DNA of 64,000 nucleotides from NCBI GenBank assembly GCA_027923505.1, contig BROI01000005.1, forward strand, positions 1,054,001 to 1,118,000. Reading direction: 5' to 3'. The translations under genes were made by a program, and so were the position numbers. This stretch comes from Mayamaea pseudoterrestris (lineage: Eukaryota; Bacillariophyta; Bacillariophyceae; Sellaphorales; Sellaphoraceae). This document shows positions 10,855 through 21,565 of the stretch, piece by piece. The notes beneath the pieces were generated by a model that saw only the letters and a program-made list of their open reading frames with translations, was not told the origin of the DNA and ran no database searches. The first letter of the stretch is position 1. The number at the start of each line of letters is the position of its first letter.

Positions 10855-12923
10855 ATGTCAGATTACGAGGATGACAAAGTCGCGAGGGAACGCCGCAAAA
10901 AACGAGTCTCGTCTAGGGCAAAAGGCCGTTCTAATGGTGGCTTCTTTTGTCCGACTTCAATTGTTCTTTCCCCGACGGAAGCGATCACACAACCAGGAGC
11001 GATCGAATTAGGTTTATTATTGATGTTCTTGGTTGGTCTTCTCTATTTTTATGGTTGTTATGAAGCCATTGAAAGTCTACCTAATACTCCACGTCAGCCC
11101 GATTGGAGAGCACACTTGGGCGAAAACCTCAATCTCGCCTTGAACGAATTTGACTCTACATTGACCAAGACAGGCAAGAATCCACGCGCTAAACAACAAG
11201 GAGCAGAAATTGCTACTGACGGTGCTGTAGCCTACAAAATTACAACTGCAGATGACGTAAACGTGCCAGAATGTAAATGGCCTGTGCGACTGCGTGATGA
11301 ACTGGACCAGTACGAAACGATCATTCATCCTGGCGACTTGGTCACAAAAATGAAGATTCCTCCATTCTGGAGCCCACCAATCCACAAAAATGGACTCATG
11401 TCGCGCGAATTAGCTATGAAAGTTGGAAGTTGCGCTGAACCTGACGCAAATGGAAACTATGCGCGCGGAGATGCTTGCCCAATCTTTAAGCGAACCATTT
11501 TCGTGCAGATTGCCAGCTTTCGCGATTTTGAATGTCGCGGGACGGTTGAAGACATATTTTTGCGATCGACTTACCCGGACCGAATTCGTGTTGCCGTAGT
11601 GGACCAGATCAAGAGTGGAGAAGACCCTCGGTGCGACGAGCCACCCGAGCCATGCGACGTCAAACCGGAGCAGGCACTCTGCAAGTACAAGGATCGAATT
11701 GATGTTTACGAAATGGACGCTGACCTATCGATCGGGCCAGTTTTTGCCCGACACATTGGATATAGAATGTATCGAGGAGAGTACTATGCAACTCAGTCAG
11801 ATGCCCACGTTAGCTATATAAATGGATGGGATGTGAGCATTGTTCAGCAATTGGAAGCCACAAATGACGAAATGGGTGTTTTGTCGACTTACTTGACTGA
11901 CGTTCAAGGATCAATTGACAAAAATGGGCACTCGTTGGTGAAAACGCGCCCCATCATGTGCAATACCATCTGGGAAGGTGGTCCGCAAGGCATGCACCTC
12001 CGGCACGCGTCGCAGCCTGAAAAGTTTCCAGTCATTCACGGCATGCCTCAACTGGCCCCATGGTGGGCGGCAGGCTACTCGTTTTCTCGTGGTCACTTCG
12101 TTGTTAATGTTCCGTACGATTGGTTGAGTCCAATGATTTTTCAAGGGGAAGAAATGAGTATCGGCATTCGTAAGTCAAGCGCAATTTCTTCCATTGTCTT
12201 TGTCTGCTTAGTATCTCACACCGCATCTTTTTCTTTGCAACTGCCGATTGTTGCTGTTGAATGTTTTGCTAATCATGAAATTGTTATATAGGCGGTTTCA
12301 GCATAGGCTATGATTACTACAGTCCGGAGCGAAGCGTTTGCTTCCACCATTACGCAGTCGGCAAAAATAAAAAGATACGCAATCGTGTAAAACATTTTTG
12401 GGATAGTGCGACAAAGTATGAAGGAACGGGCCGAAAGGCCATGCAGCGACTTCTTGGTATTGTTCACATGAACCCAGAAGTCGACGCGAAGAACTGGGAC
12501 CACCGAGACGAAGAGATATACGGCATCGGAGGTGTACGTGAGGTACAGAAATTTTACGAAGTATTCGGCATTGACGTTAAAAAGAAGACTATCGAACGAA
12601 ACATGTGCAGCTTTGTGGATGGTAAGGCGGAGACCAGCATGCACAGCATTTTCCATCCTCACTTGCGAAAAGATGGCATGGGCGTCGATTACAATCGCAT
12701 ACACTACAAATTTGTGGACCCCCAAAAGGCGCGAATGGGCAGTGAAAAAGAACAAGTCAGTGGGGGCATCGCGAAGGCTGTCAGCACGGATGACGGAGAA
12801 GGCGAGGAGTCTGCTGCAGATGACACAGACGAGGTAGCGGCCGAAGAAGAGGGAATTGTAAAAGAGGAGGCACCAGAGGCAGGAAACGATGACAATGAAG
12901 AGGCGGAAGAGGTGACTGAGTAA
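10855..12923 (+). CDS. GlcNAc-type glycosyltransferase, type II membrane protein
   Basis: Exons 10855-12169 and 12292-12923; the 122-bp intron (GTAAGT...ATATAG) joins GI-R-GGFSIGYDYY in frame, 648 aa. The central region matches the GlcNAc family (PF11397, the Skp1/mucin-type polypeptide GlcNAc-transferases): IFVQIASFRDFECRGTVED, RIRVAVVDQ, GPVFARHIGYRMYRGE, then QSDAH (the D-x-H metal site, usually DSH), GWDVSIVQQL and GYDYYSPERSVCFHHY. A transmembrane anchor lies at about residues 49-67 after a basic cytosolic tail (RERRKKR), which points to the Golgi or ER. The C-terminus is a ~60-residue acidic tail. I chose MSDYEDD at 10855 as start; an in-frame ATG at 10600 would add a basic extension. 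The acceptor substrate cannot be told from sequence. Confidence 0.85.
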
Positions 12924-12972
12924 CTTTGGTCCAAGTACGAATTAAAAAACCATGACATTACTTCACATTTTT

Positions 12973-14544
12973 CTACAAGACTGCGCTCAACTCGACAGTC
13001 ACATTAGGAGCAGGAGCATCATTGGACTCAAAATCATAGTTTATCAAATGCTTCCACGTTTCAGCGGATGAAAACTCGCGTATGAAAGCATGGATCGCTT
13101 GCTTCTCCTCCAGCGTATAGTAGCTGCGATAGACCTTGCCGTCGTGAAACTTGACACCATTAGCCACTCGTGGCAGCTCCAGCCAGTTTAACAAATTGTC
13201 GCGAGTCGCTTCAAAATCCTTTGAGTAGTTATCATAGTGGAGAATCATCGTGGGCAGGTTCAAATCGTGCGAGACGGAGAAGGCAAGATTGTGCCACTGG
13301 ATATACCGGTAAAAGTCGTTGAAGCAGGGAATAGCCGCCATCACTTGACGCAGGCGCTTGTCAATGAGACGATGAGCCAGCAGACTGCGATTAGTATCTT
13401 CCAGGCGGCACCAGCGTTTAAATCCATTTTCATCTTTAGTAAATGCGTCGGTAAACGCAGTGTTGCCGCGCGCACGTTGGACATTGTATTCGAGGTGAAA
13501 GCGCGCCACTATATTATCCAGTGGATGCCGAAAAATGTGAATTGCCTTGCCCACAAGCTTGGCATCGTACGTAATCTCAACCTTCTCAAGCCCACGATTG
13601 GTTTCAATTGCTCGCGTTCCCGACAAGCAACCTATGGCAAAGGAGCGCACCGTTTGAATCGTCTTGTCAGCTCCGCACACTCGGCCAGAGCAAAAACCCT
13701 TGCAGTGAGTCTTGGTCAATATGTATCGCGGCGGAATGCTCATCTCGCGGTTCGAAATGAGCTCAAGCCAAGGACCTTGACTGCCAATTGATCCTTTGTA
13801 CACGGGAACACTAGGCTTATTCCGAATATCGCCTTCAAGTGCGTAGTTAGTAGCAGTTGTCGTATTGGAAGCCTCTCGCGTCATGTGAATTGTGAATGAT
13901 GTACCACTATTGGGAAAAGACATGAGTAGTGCAATCATTGGCCATCCATGCGAAGTGACAGTGCTATTGGCAAATGAATCGTTGTTCATGAATGTCTTTC
14001 CAGTTGCTGCAAGCTCCAGCGTGGTCTTAGTATAGGCGGCCAATGTTAAGTTTAAGAGACTGCTCGACGTGCCATGCGTATTCATAAGAAGCGATCGGGT
14101 CGACAAAGCATAATCAAAATCGTAAAGCGTGTCGGAAAAGAGTACCGAGGACAATGCCGTGGCGACTATGACAGCAACTGATGCACAGAGTGCTGCGAGA
14201 GCCAAAGCTTGCCCGACTGACAGACTCGCTCTTGCTGTAGCTCGTTCTCCCACTTTCATCGGCGAAGGAGGAAGAGAAGATATTCCTGGCCACTGCAAGA
14301 GACGCAAAGGCGATGAAAATGAAACTGGTGACCGCGGACAAGCCTTGATGGGCGACTGCAGCGATGAGCAAGATCGGAAGCGAGCGGGTGACAATGGATT
14401 GTTCATGTCGGTTGTGTGAAAGGTTTTTGCTATCAACAAGACAGAGTAAAGAGTTTGTAGCAGCAAAGCGAAGGGACCGCGTGCTCTGGCATTGTCAGCG
14501 CTGGTTATAGTCCGTTTCAATCGGTCGAAAATGGCTGCGACCAT
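12973..14544 (-). CDS. Sulfotransferase-like type II membrane protein
   Basis: Single exon, ATG at 14544, 523 aa; a later in-frame ATG (MNNPLSP) is an alternative start. After a variable basic N-terminus there is one clear membrane segment (ALALAALCASVAVIVATALS), then a lumenal domain of P-loop sulfotransferase type. LLMSFPNSGTSF resembles the 5'-phosphosulfate loop that binds PAPS, and IHIFRHPLDNIVARF matches the 3'-phosphate motif (RxPxxxxxS region, with Asn-Ile-Val in place of the usual Ser). RSYYTLEEKQAI near the C-terminus fits the closing helix. Four or more NxT/S sites lie in the lumenal part. Golgi sulfation of a glycan or lipid is the likely role, substrate unknown. The gene is convergent with the glycosyltransferase gene, with only about 50 bp between stop codons. 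Confidence 0.75.
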   Translation of the reverse strand: MVAAIFDRLKRTITSADNARARGPFALLLQTLYSVLLIAKTFHTTDMNNPLSPARFRSCSSLQSPIKACPRSPVSFSSPLRLLQWPGISSLPPSPMKVGERATARASLSVGQALALAALCASVAVIVATALSSVLFSDTLYDFDYALSTRSLLMNTHGTSSSLLNLTLAAYTKTTLELAATGKTFMNNDSFANSTVTSHGWPMIALLMSFPNSGTSFTIHMTREASNTTTATNYALEGDIRNKPSVPVYKGSIGSQGPWLELISNREMSIPPRYILTKTHCKGFCSGRVCGADKTIQTVRSFAIGCLSGTRAIETNRGLEKVEITYDAKLVGKAIHIFRHPLDNIVARFHLEYNVQRARGNTAFTDAFTKDENGFKRWCRLEDTNRSLLAHRLIDKRLRQVMAAIPCFNDFYRYIQWHNLAFSVSHDLNLPTMILHYDNYSKDFEATRDNLLNWLELPRVANGVKFHDGKVYRSYYTLEEKQAIHAFIREFSSAETWKHLINYDFESNDAPAPNVTVELSAVL

Positions 14545-15017
14545 CACTCATCCATCTATCACACGAGCTAAGTCGTGCCGTGCCATGATGATGGTATTCT
14601 CCATTGTCCACGCCGTGTATTTCCAATGATGGTTTTCGATCGTCAAACCTTCGCAGCGTGAGTTCAAAGGTGTACCGTAGGTTCCGAGGCATTCCATACC
14701 CATGTATATGCACGCTAAAACCAAAAGGCACAGCGAAAGCGGAAAAAGCGTAAGCTATTACATACATCGCTATATGTCATCTCGACGAGGGCCTTTCGTT
14801 GCGACGAATCTTGGAAAAAATGAAGCGATTTTGACAATGAGTACTGGTACGACTCAAAGCGGTACTGACAAAAGCCTGAAGGATGTGGACGGACAACGCC
14901 ATCATCATCAACCCGACTTTGTGTGATTTGCATAGATCGTCGTACATTCGCATCGAACATTCCGTCAGTCGGATCATCGTATTTGAAGTGTCGGCATCTT
15001 TATTACAGATCAATGCC

Positions 15018-16301
15018 ATGAGCAGTCCGAGTGGCAAAAGTCCCGGAAAGGGAGGGAAGAGTTTGGATCAATTGCGAAAGGCTCAGACAACGAGCGGCGA
15101 GGGTTCTTCCAATCAACCTACAGTTGATAGCCAGCCTAACTCGACTTCCGACAATGATTCATCCCAACTTCACCCTTCTCCTCTTGCGTCATCCCGTCCC
15201 AAGGGCAAGGACTTTGCGTCTCTCAGCGCGAGACAGCCACCACTACCACCACAAGCACAGCAGGAGTTGCCGGCGATTACTACTCCTGCACCTACCATTG
15301 TTCCGCACATGCAGCAAGGACCTACTGGAGGCAAACCTAAAGGAAAAGATTTTTCGCAAATGGCTTCTCGCATGGGACCACCTCCTGTGTTGCAGCAGCC
15401 ACCACAGCTGCAGTCTCTACAAGCCCAGCAGCAGCCGCAGCAGCAGCTCCATTATCAGCCACCGCCGATGCCTCCTCAACAGCAACACTACGAAAGATCC
15501 GCTTCAGATTCCAGTCAGTACGCTGCTCGCGCTGCACACATGCAAGCTGCTGCTCGTGCTGCTGCTGGAATGCCACCCTTGGATCGCCCATCACAAGTGC
15601 CGCAACAAGAAATGGCCCAACCGATTCAAGCGCCGCAGCAAAATTATACGCAACCGCAACAGCAACAACGTATGCACGTCCAGCAACAAGCTCCTTCGCA
15701 AGCTCGACCGAGCCCGCCTATGCCGCAGCAGCAGCAGCAGCACCAACGAAAGTCGAGCGTAGGGTCAATTTCTGCAACTGCACCTGCTCCCGATCCATTA
15801 GCAGTCCCTGTTAAGAAAACTCGCGACAATTCTAATCCAACAGCGGCTCCCACTGTCCAGGAGAACCGCGTGGCGGCGATGGGTGCGCACAAGGCTCCAC
15901 TTGTTGGCCCACGTATTCAGCAGCTTGTTGCCGAGATTGATCCCAACTACTCGTTGGATGCACAGGCCGAGGAACAATTATTGCGCATGGCAGACGACTT
16001 TCTGGACAAGGTGTGTGCATCAAGTTTAACGCTGGCGCAGCATCGGGGCAGCAAGGTTTTGGATGTCCAAGATGTTCAAATGGTTCTCCAGAAGCAGTGG
16101 AAAATTAGCATTCCTGGCCTGCCGCCATTGCCGTCTGCTGTACAAGTGGCAGCATCGGGAATAGCGGGAGCTACAGCACCAACGAGCGGTAATTCTGCTT
16201 CTCATAGTACTGCAGGGGGAGCGCGTCGAAAAACGACTGCAAGCGGATCGTCTTCAAAAACTAACAAGACGACGGCTGGTGATGTCAAGAGTCAGATTTA
16301 A
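15018..16301 (+). CDS. TAF12: TAF12, TFIID/SAGA histone-fold subunit
   Basis: Single exon; I place the start at MSSPSGKSPGK (15018, 427 aa), although the frame is open back to an ATG at 14883. The last third carries the TAF12 histone fold at about residues 298-372: RIQQLVAEIDPNYSLD, AEEQLLRMADDFLDKV, the HRGSKVLDVQDVQMVL helix and KQWKISIPG, the family's C-terminal signature. TAF12 pairs with TAF4 in TFIID and with Ada1 in SAGA. The preceding ~270 residues are rich in Gln, Pro and Ala with several polyQ runs, a typical low-complexity activation or scaffold region. The KGKDFSQM and KGKDFASL segments look like a small internal repeat. Confidence 0.92.
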   Translation: MSSPSGKSPGKGGKSLDQLRKAQTTSGEGSSNQPTVDSQPNSTSDNDSSQLHPSPLASSRPKGKDFASLSARQPPLPPQAQQELPAITTPAPTIVPHMQQGPTGGKPKGKDFSQMASRMGPPPVLQQPPQLQSLQAQQQPQQQLHYQPPPMPPQQQHYERSASDSSQYAARAAHMQAAARAAAGMPPLDRPSQVPQQEMAQPIQAPQQNYTQPQQQQRMHVQQQAPSQARPSPPMPQQQQQHQRKSSVGSISATAPAPDPLAVPVKKTRDNSNPTAAPTVQENRVAAMGAHKAPLVGPRIQQLVAEIDPNYSLDAQAEEQLLRMADDFLDKVCASSLTLAQHRGSKVLDVQDVQMVLQKQWKISIPGLPPLPSAVQVAASGIAGATAPTSGNSASHSTAGGARRKTTASGSSSKTNKTTAGDVKSQI

Positions 16302-16505
16302 GATGACATAAATATCTAACAATGAGCCGCTTGGCAATAAACATGCTTATAATACTTTATTTACATAAAAAGTGTCGAAAAGACTGACAAAAGCGAACAG
16401 CGCGAATCAGCAACGACGTCATGTGCTACGGTAGATTTGCGAAAGGTGGGAAGAGGCATTGCATCCGAAAATGGACCGCCATGTATTCATTCGTTCGCCG
16501 CATCA

Positions 16506-17284
16506 CTAAACAAACTTGCCCTTCTTCCCTTTGTTGGCCTTGTTCACCAAGGATTTATGAATATGGGGAATCACTCCACCTCCAGCAATGGTGGCCTTGA
16601 TGAGGGCGTCAAGCTCCTCGTCTCCACGAATGGCCAATTGCAAATGGCGAGGCGTAATGCGCTTTACCTTGAGGTCCTTGCAAGCGTTGCCAGCCAGCTC
16701 CAAGACTTCAGCCGTCAAGTATTCGAGAATAGCCGACGTATAGACTGCCGCCGTCGCACCGACACGTTGCGCATGATGAACTGATTTCTTGAGGAACCGA
16801 TGAACTCGTCCAACTGGAAATTGAAGGCCAGCCTTGGATGAGCGAGACTGAGGGGTCTTTTTGCTCGTGGCCGCCTTGCCTCCCTTTCCGCCCTTACCTC
16901 CTTTACCACTTTTTCCAGACTTTCAAAAGTAAAGGAAGTAAAATGTGAGCAAGCTCGGGAAACAAATAATATAGGGTTGCAAATGATAGAATGAAACGAA
17001 TAGAATGCAGCGCGGTTGGACGCGCAAACCTATATGGATGATTACAACGAAAAGAATTGCTTCCATCAGGGCGTCAGGAGTGCAAGGATCGGCCAAAGCT
17101 CGACGAGTCGCGTCGTTCGCTAGTGCGGTGCAGCGAAATTGTGCATGTAGTATCTCAACAACCCATGGTTTAATCGCAGTAATTCCAGCGGTGTTCGATC
17201 AATCACTACAAGCGCGACGATTCCATACACTTGAAACAATTATTCATCCCCGGAGTACAAAAATGTCGCGTTGGTGCGTACCAT
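16506..17284 (-). CDS. H2A.Z: Histone H2A.Z variant
   Basis: The long exon (16919-16506) encodes [73 protein letters not shown] and [18 protein letters not shown]. The pattern [12 protein letters not shown] and the residues of the extended acidic patch identify the H2A.Z variant, which marks promoters and +1 nucleosomes. In the genome an in-frame stop lies just before the TCT codon, so an upstream exon is needed. The best candidate is an ATG at 17284-17282 immediately followed by a GTACGC donor, with the acceptor at TTTTGAAAG (intron 16920-17281, 362 bp). Exon 1 would then contribute only the start codon, giving the normal H2A.Z start MSGKSGKGG and 138 aa. The coding part is firm; the first exon is inferred. 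Confidence 0.88.
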
Positions 17285-17589
17285 GGTGACGAATCGTTCG
17301 TGCGTGTGAAGTGTGGCGGATCGCGTTTCGCTTCCGTTGCTGGGAAAAAGACCCGGATGTCGAGCTGGACGAGCCAATGACTCTTGGTGCGCGCCAGCCC
17401 AGCTTAGTCGTGCTACGACATTTGAAATGTGACGGAGGCTCGCCAGCTGCTTGCTCGACGAGATCTTTCTCGCTTTGCTTCCGACCATTCGAATCTTCCC
17501 AACATCGCGAACCGCATTTTATCGGTTGGCGTCTCTTCAGCCAACATTGTAGAGTATCGTTAAGTCTTCGAGCGGCAGAAGAGCCAACA
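17285..17589. promoter_or_regulatory. Divergent H2A.Z / GH94-like promoter region
   Basis: About 300 bp between the proposed start codon of H2A.Z (minus) and the start of the membrane-anchored GH94-like gene (plus). It must hold both promoters; I see no clear TATA element. Confidence 0.4.
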
Positions 17590-20500
17590 ATGTCGAACGG
17601 GTCGTCATCTTATCAGCACTTTGACGGACCGACTGGCAGCACGTACCAAGACATTGACACTGGCGCTCCCCGTCGCAAATTCCTCTCCAAGCCAGTCTTG
17701 GCCATTGGTGCATTGGCAGCAGTCGGCTTGGCACTATACTACAGCATGTCGACTCATCACGGAGATGCGCAGCGATCCGTCGACAAGCAAATATCCACAA
17801 ATTCCAACGTCAAACTAAAATCGGATGGCAAGCTTCGCCTTTTTGATGAACTCGGTAAGTGCGTCAAGTATCAACGCACCACCACTTGATGTCGCAGCTG
17901 TCGAATGTATGCTTGCAGATGAATGTTCAGAGTGATTGCGTCTGTCACGGTCATGATTGATTGATCGATACCACAACAACTCTCACACTCACTTTCCTAT
18001 TTACATTCCATGCCAAGATCGCTACGTATTGGAAGATTACGACGCCAAATCAACCTTTAGCTCTTTTCTTCCTGGCGTTGCTGGTTACTTTGGAAAGCCA
18101 ACTTGGGCTTTCTACATCAATAGAGGTCAGTGCATGGCGACCTTCGGAACAGAGTCTAAGGACTACCCAATTCTCGAATTCAACTCTGCCAACAAGGCCT
18201 ACCAGTTGACGACCTTCACCGGCTTTAGAACCTTTATTCGCGGAACACGTGCACCAGGAACCAAGGGAGGCGCTAAGGGCATGCTTGGAACGTCTTTCAA
18301 TATTGAACCCTTTTCACCCCGTGGTGCCCGCAGCTTGTCCGACACAAAAGCCGATGCTGACAAACCTAAGCGTATTCTTTACGTTGGAACCAACGAACTA
18401 GAGCTCTCCGAGATTGATGGACATCATGGGATTAACACGAATATTCAGTACTTCATCATGCCGGAAGAGGACTTTGCTTCACTCGTGCGCCGCACCACCT
18501 TTACGAACACGGGCGACACGGATCTAACGTTGGATGTTTTGGATGGCTTGGCAAAGATTGAACCCTTTGGTGGAATGCTGGATGGCATGCTAAAAAACAT
18601 GGGACGAACTCTGGAAGGATGGATGGGTGTTTACCATGCGGATGATGGATTGACCATGCCTTTTTACAAGCTATCGACGGAGCCGAGCGATTCCGCTTCG
18701 GTCAAGGTTGAAAAGGCTGGTCACTACTGCCTTGCCTTTATCGAAAGCTGCAAAGAGAAGGCTAAGCTTCTTCCAGTCGTCTACGATTCGACCAAAGTTT
18801 TTGGAAAAGACACCTCCTTGCAGTCGCCGGCTGCACTTGACGCCTCGAGTGTCGGAGAAATATTAAAAAAGCAGCAATACGGATGGGCCATGACTTCATC
18901 GGCGTTTCCTGCGTTGAATCAAATTACGTTAAAGCCAGGCGAGAATATAACAATCGCGTCCATTTACGGCAAGGCCGAAACAGTCGAACACTTGCCGGTG
19001 ATTGCTGATCTTGTCACCAAGCCTGGTTATATAGCCAAGAAAGCCACGCGTGCCCGTCAATTGATTAATGAGCTGACAGCCGGCGTCGAGACGAAGACTG
19101 TATATCCTTTATTCGACGGCACTGTCAAACAAAACTTTCTTGACAATAGCTTGCGAGGAGGAATTCCAACTATTCTCGGCAAGGTTGACGGCGTGGCAAA
19201 CTACGACGAAGACCCCGGCGTGAAGGTTTACCACGCCTTTTCCCGCATCCACGGCGACATGGAACGCGATTACAATGCTTTTAAGATTGATGCTACTTAC
19301 TTCTCGCAGGGTCCAGGAAATTACCGCGACGTTGCTCAGAATAGGCGCAACGACGTGACCTTTTTCCCGCGCATGGCGTCCTTTGACGTGCAGCAATTTC
19401 TGAGCTTCATTCAGTCTGATGGTTATGAGCCATTGACTGTCGAAGGCATCGTTTTTCGTTTTCCTTCTGATAAAGACGCAGAACTTATTGCAGAAAAGGT
19501 GACGAAGGACGCCAAGAGTGCTAAAATGCTTGGCGACATCTTCAAGGGTGGTCCGTTTCGTCCAGGCCAGATCTTTGACCTCACGGAGCAGTTACACATC
19601 AATCTGACCGAATCCATGACCAATGCGGAGATTATAAACACGATTCTTGCATCGGCTGAGGATCTTAACATGGCTCAATTTGGAACCGGCTATTGGGGTG
19701 ACCATTGGGACTATTACATGGTAGGGCGAGCAAAGAATTACTTATTTCGCGCGTCTCTGTATAAACTTACATTACCATTGTTTCGCAGGATCTCATTGAC
19801 GCATACCTAGCAATCTTTCCGGACGGAGAGGAGGCGCTCATGTACGACAAGCGCCTGCGTTACTTTTTTTCTACTGCTACCGTCAAGCCGCGAAGTCAAA
19901 AGTACGTTCTGGAGCTCACGTTCGACGGAAAGAGTCATCACGTGCTCCAGCTAGATGCAACTTACTTTGACGATGAGAAGGTAAAAGAACAAGAAGCATT
20001 TCGTGACCAAAACACTGGCTTGATTAGCATTGAAGCAAACTGGCAAAGAACCACCAAAGGTCGAGCGTACATGAGTGCTCCATTAACAAAGCTGTTTCTG
20101 CTGGGTGCCGTAAAGTATGCCACGCGTGACGCTTGGGGTATGGGTATAGAATACGAAGGCGGTCGCCCCGGCTGGCTCGATAGCATGAATGGTTTGCCTG
20201 GCATGGTGGGCAGCGGTATGCCTGAGACATACGAGCTGAAGCTACTTTTACAGTATGTGAAACGCGTGGTGGACAAATATAATAGGGATATTGTAATCCC
20301 TACTGAGCTATACACGATGATCAAGACGGTCAACAAAGCTCTTCGGTTTCTCGTGGAAAAAAGTGGGTTTGAAGAACCGGAAGATCCTACTTTAGCCGTA
20401 CCAGACACCTTGTTTGAGTACTGGGACCTTGTTGCTGCAGCTCGCGAAAGCTACAGAAATGATGTTCAGTATTATTTTTCTGGCAACGAAACGATTTTGT

Positions 20501-21528
20501 CTGCGAAGGAGGTGTCGCACATGGTAGGCGATTGGCTTGAGCAGATTGACCTTGGTATTGCGCGCGCATTTAAATTTGCCACGGAAGGGTACGGCGACGA
20601 CGGCACAAGTGGTATTCCAGCGTCTTTCTTCGCTTACGATGTGACTGACTGGGAACTTAACAATGAAAGAAACGCGAAGGGCCAACCTTGCGTGAACGCG
20701 AAGGCGATGAAGCTAAAAAAGTTTCCATTGTTTCTCGAGGGACCTGTGCGATACATGAAAACTATTCAAGACAACCCAAAACAGATGAAAGACATGTACG
20801 AGCGCATTCTAACATCTGGACTGCGCGACGAAAAGCTTAAGATGTACTACCTTTCCGCTAGTTTGCAGGGGCAGAGCTACGATATGGGAAGGCAGATGGC
20901 ATTTGCTCCTGGTTGGCTTGAAAATCAATCCATTTGGATGCACATGAGCTACAAGTACTACCTGCAATTACTGCGAGGTAAGCTTTACGACGAGCTGTTT
21001 TCCGAGATGAAAGGTGGTGGTATGCTGCCATTCATGGATGCCGACAGATATGGTCGTTCGTTAATGGAATGCTCCTCCTTTATTGCGTCTTCGGCCTTTC
21101 CGGATCCTTCCATTGTCGGCCAAGGTTTCCTCGCCCGGCTCTCGGGTTCGACGGCAGAATTTTTGGATATTTGGAAGCTTATGTTCATCGGACCTAAACC
21201 GTTCACCATGAACAAGTCTGGAGACGTGGAAATGCAGTTGACTCCCGCTCTGCCTTCCTGGCTCTTCGAGGACAATGACCCAGACAGCAGCGACCCTACA
21301 TTTGACGAGGACGGCAGTCACGTAGTCAGCTATAAGCTGTTTGCGAGCATCATAGTTACGTATCACAACCCCGGCGGCAAGACGCTTTACGGAACGCATC
21401 CGAAATTGTATAGGGTTACCTATACCAATGGTGACACTGATCGCATCGACGGCAAGACAATCCCGACAAAGACGGCCATTGCGATTCGTCAAATCTCGAC
21501 GGTGAAAAGCATCGATGCTTACTTTTAA
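17590..21528 (+). CDS. Membrane-anchored GH94/GT36-like phosphorylase-type protein
   Basis: Three exons, 17590-17854, 18018-19720 and 19789-21528 (introns 163 and 68 bp, GTAAGT/CCAAG and GTAGGG/CGCAG). The joins read FDEL-DRYVLEDY and WDYYM-DLIDAYL, giving 1235 aa. The N-terminal half resembles the beta-sandwich of GT36/GH94 (cellobiose phosphorylase group): GVAGYFGKPTWAFYINRGQ, KDYPILEFNSANKAYQLT, FRTFIRG and SLVRRTTFTNTGDTDLTLD. The C-terminal half looks like an alpha/alpha barrel with WGDHWDYYMDL and GRPGWLDSMNGLPGMVGSGMPETYEL. In GH94 the latter region carries the catalytic acid and reads NDxxN; here the Asp is present. A single membrane anchor (residues ~35-52) after a short tail makes it a type II protein, unusual for a normally soluble phosphorylase family. 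Role in beta-glucan or cell-wall sugar metabolism is inferred. Confidence 0.7.
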
Positions 21529-21565
21529 GGCTTATTCGCATGTTTAATTATGACTACACCAGCGT

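Noticed and set aside
14883-15017. Upstream in-frame ATG of TAF12
   Set aside because: The added 45 residues are hydrophobic and irregular, unlike the low-complexity start of TAF12; the second ATG is preferred.
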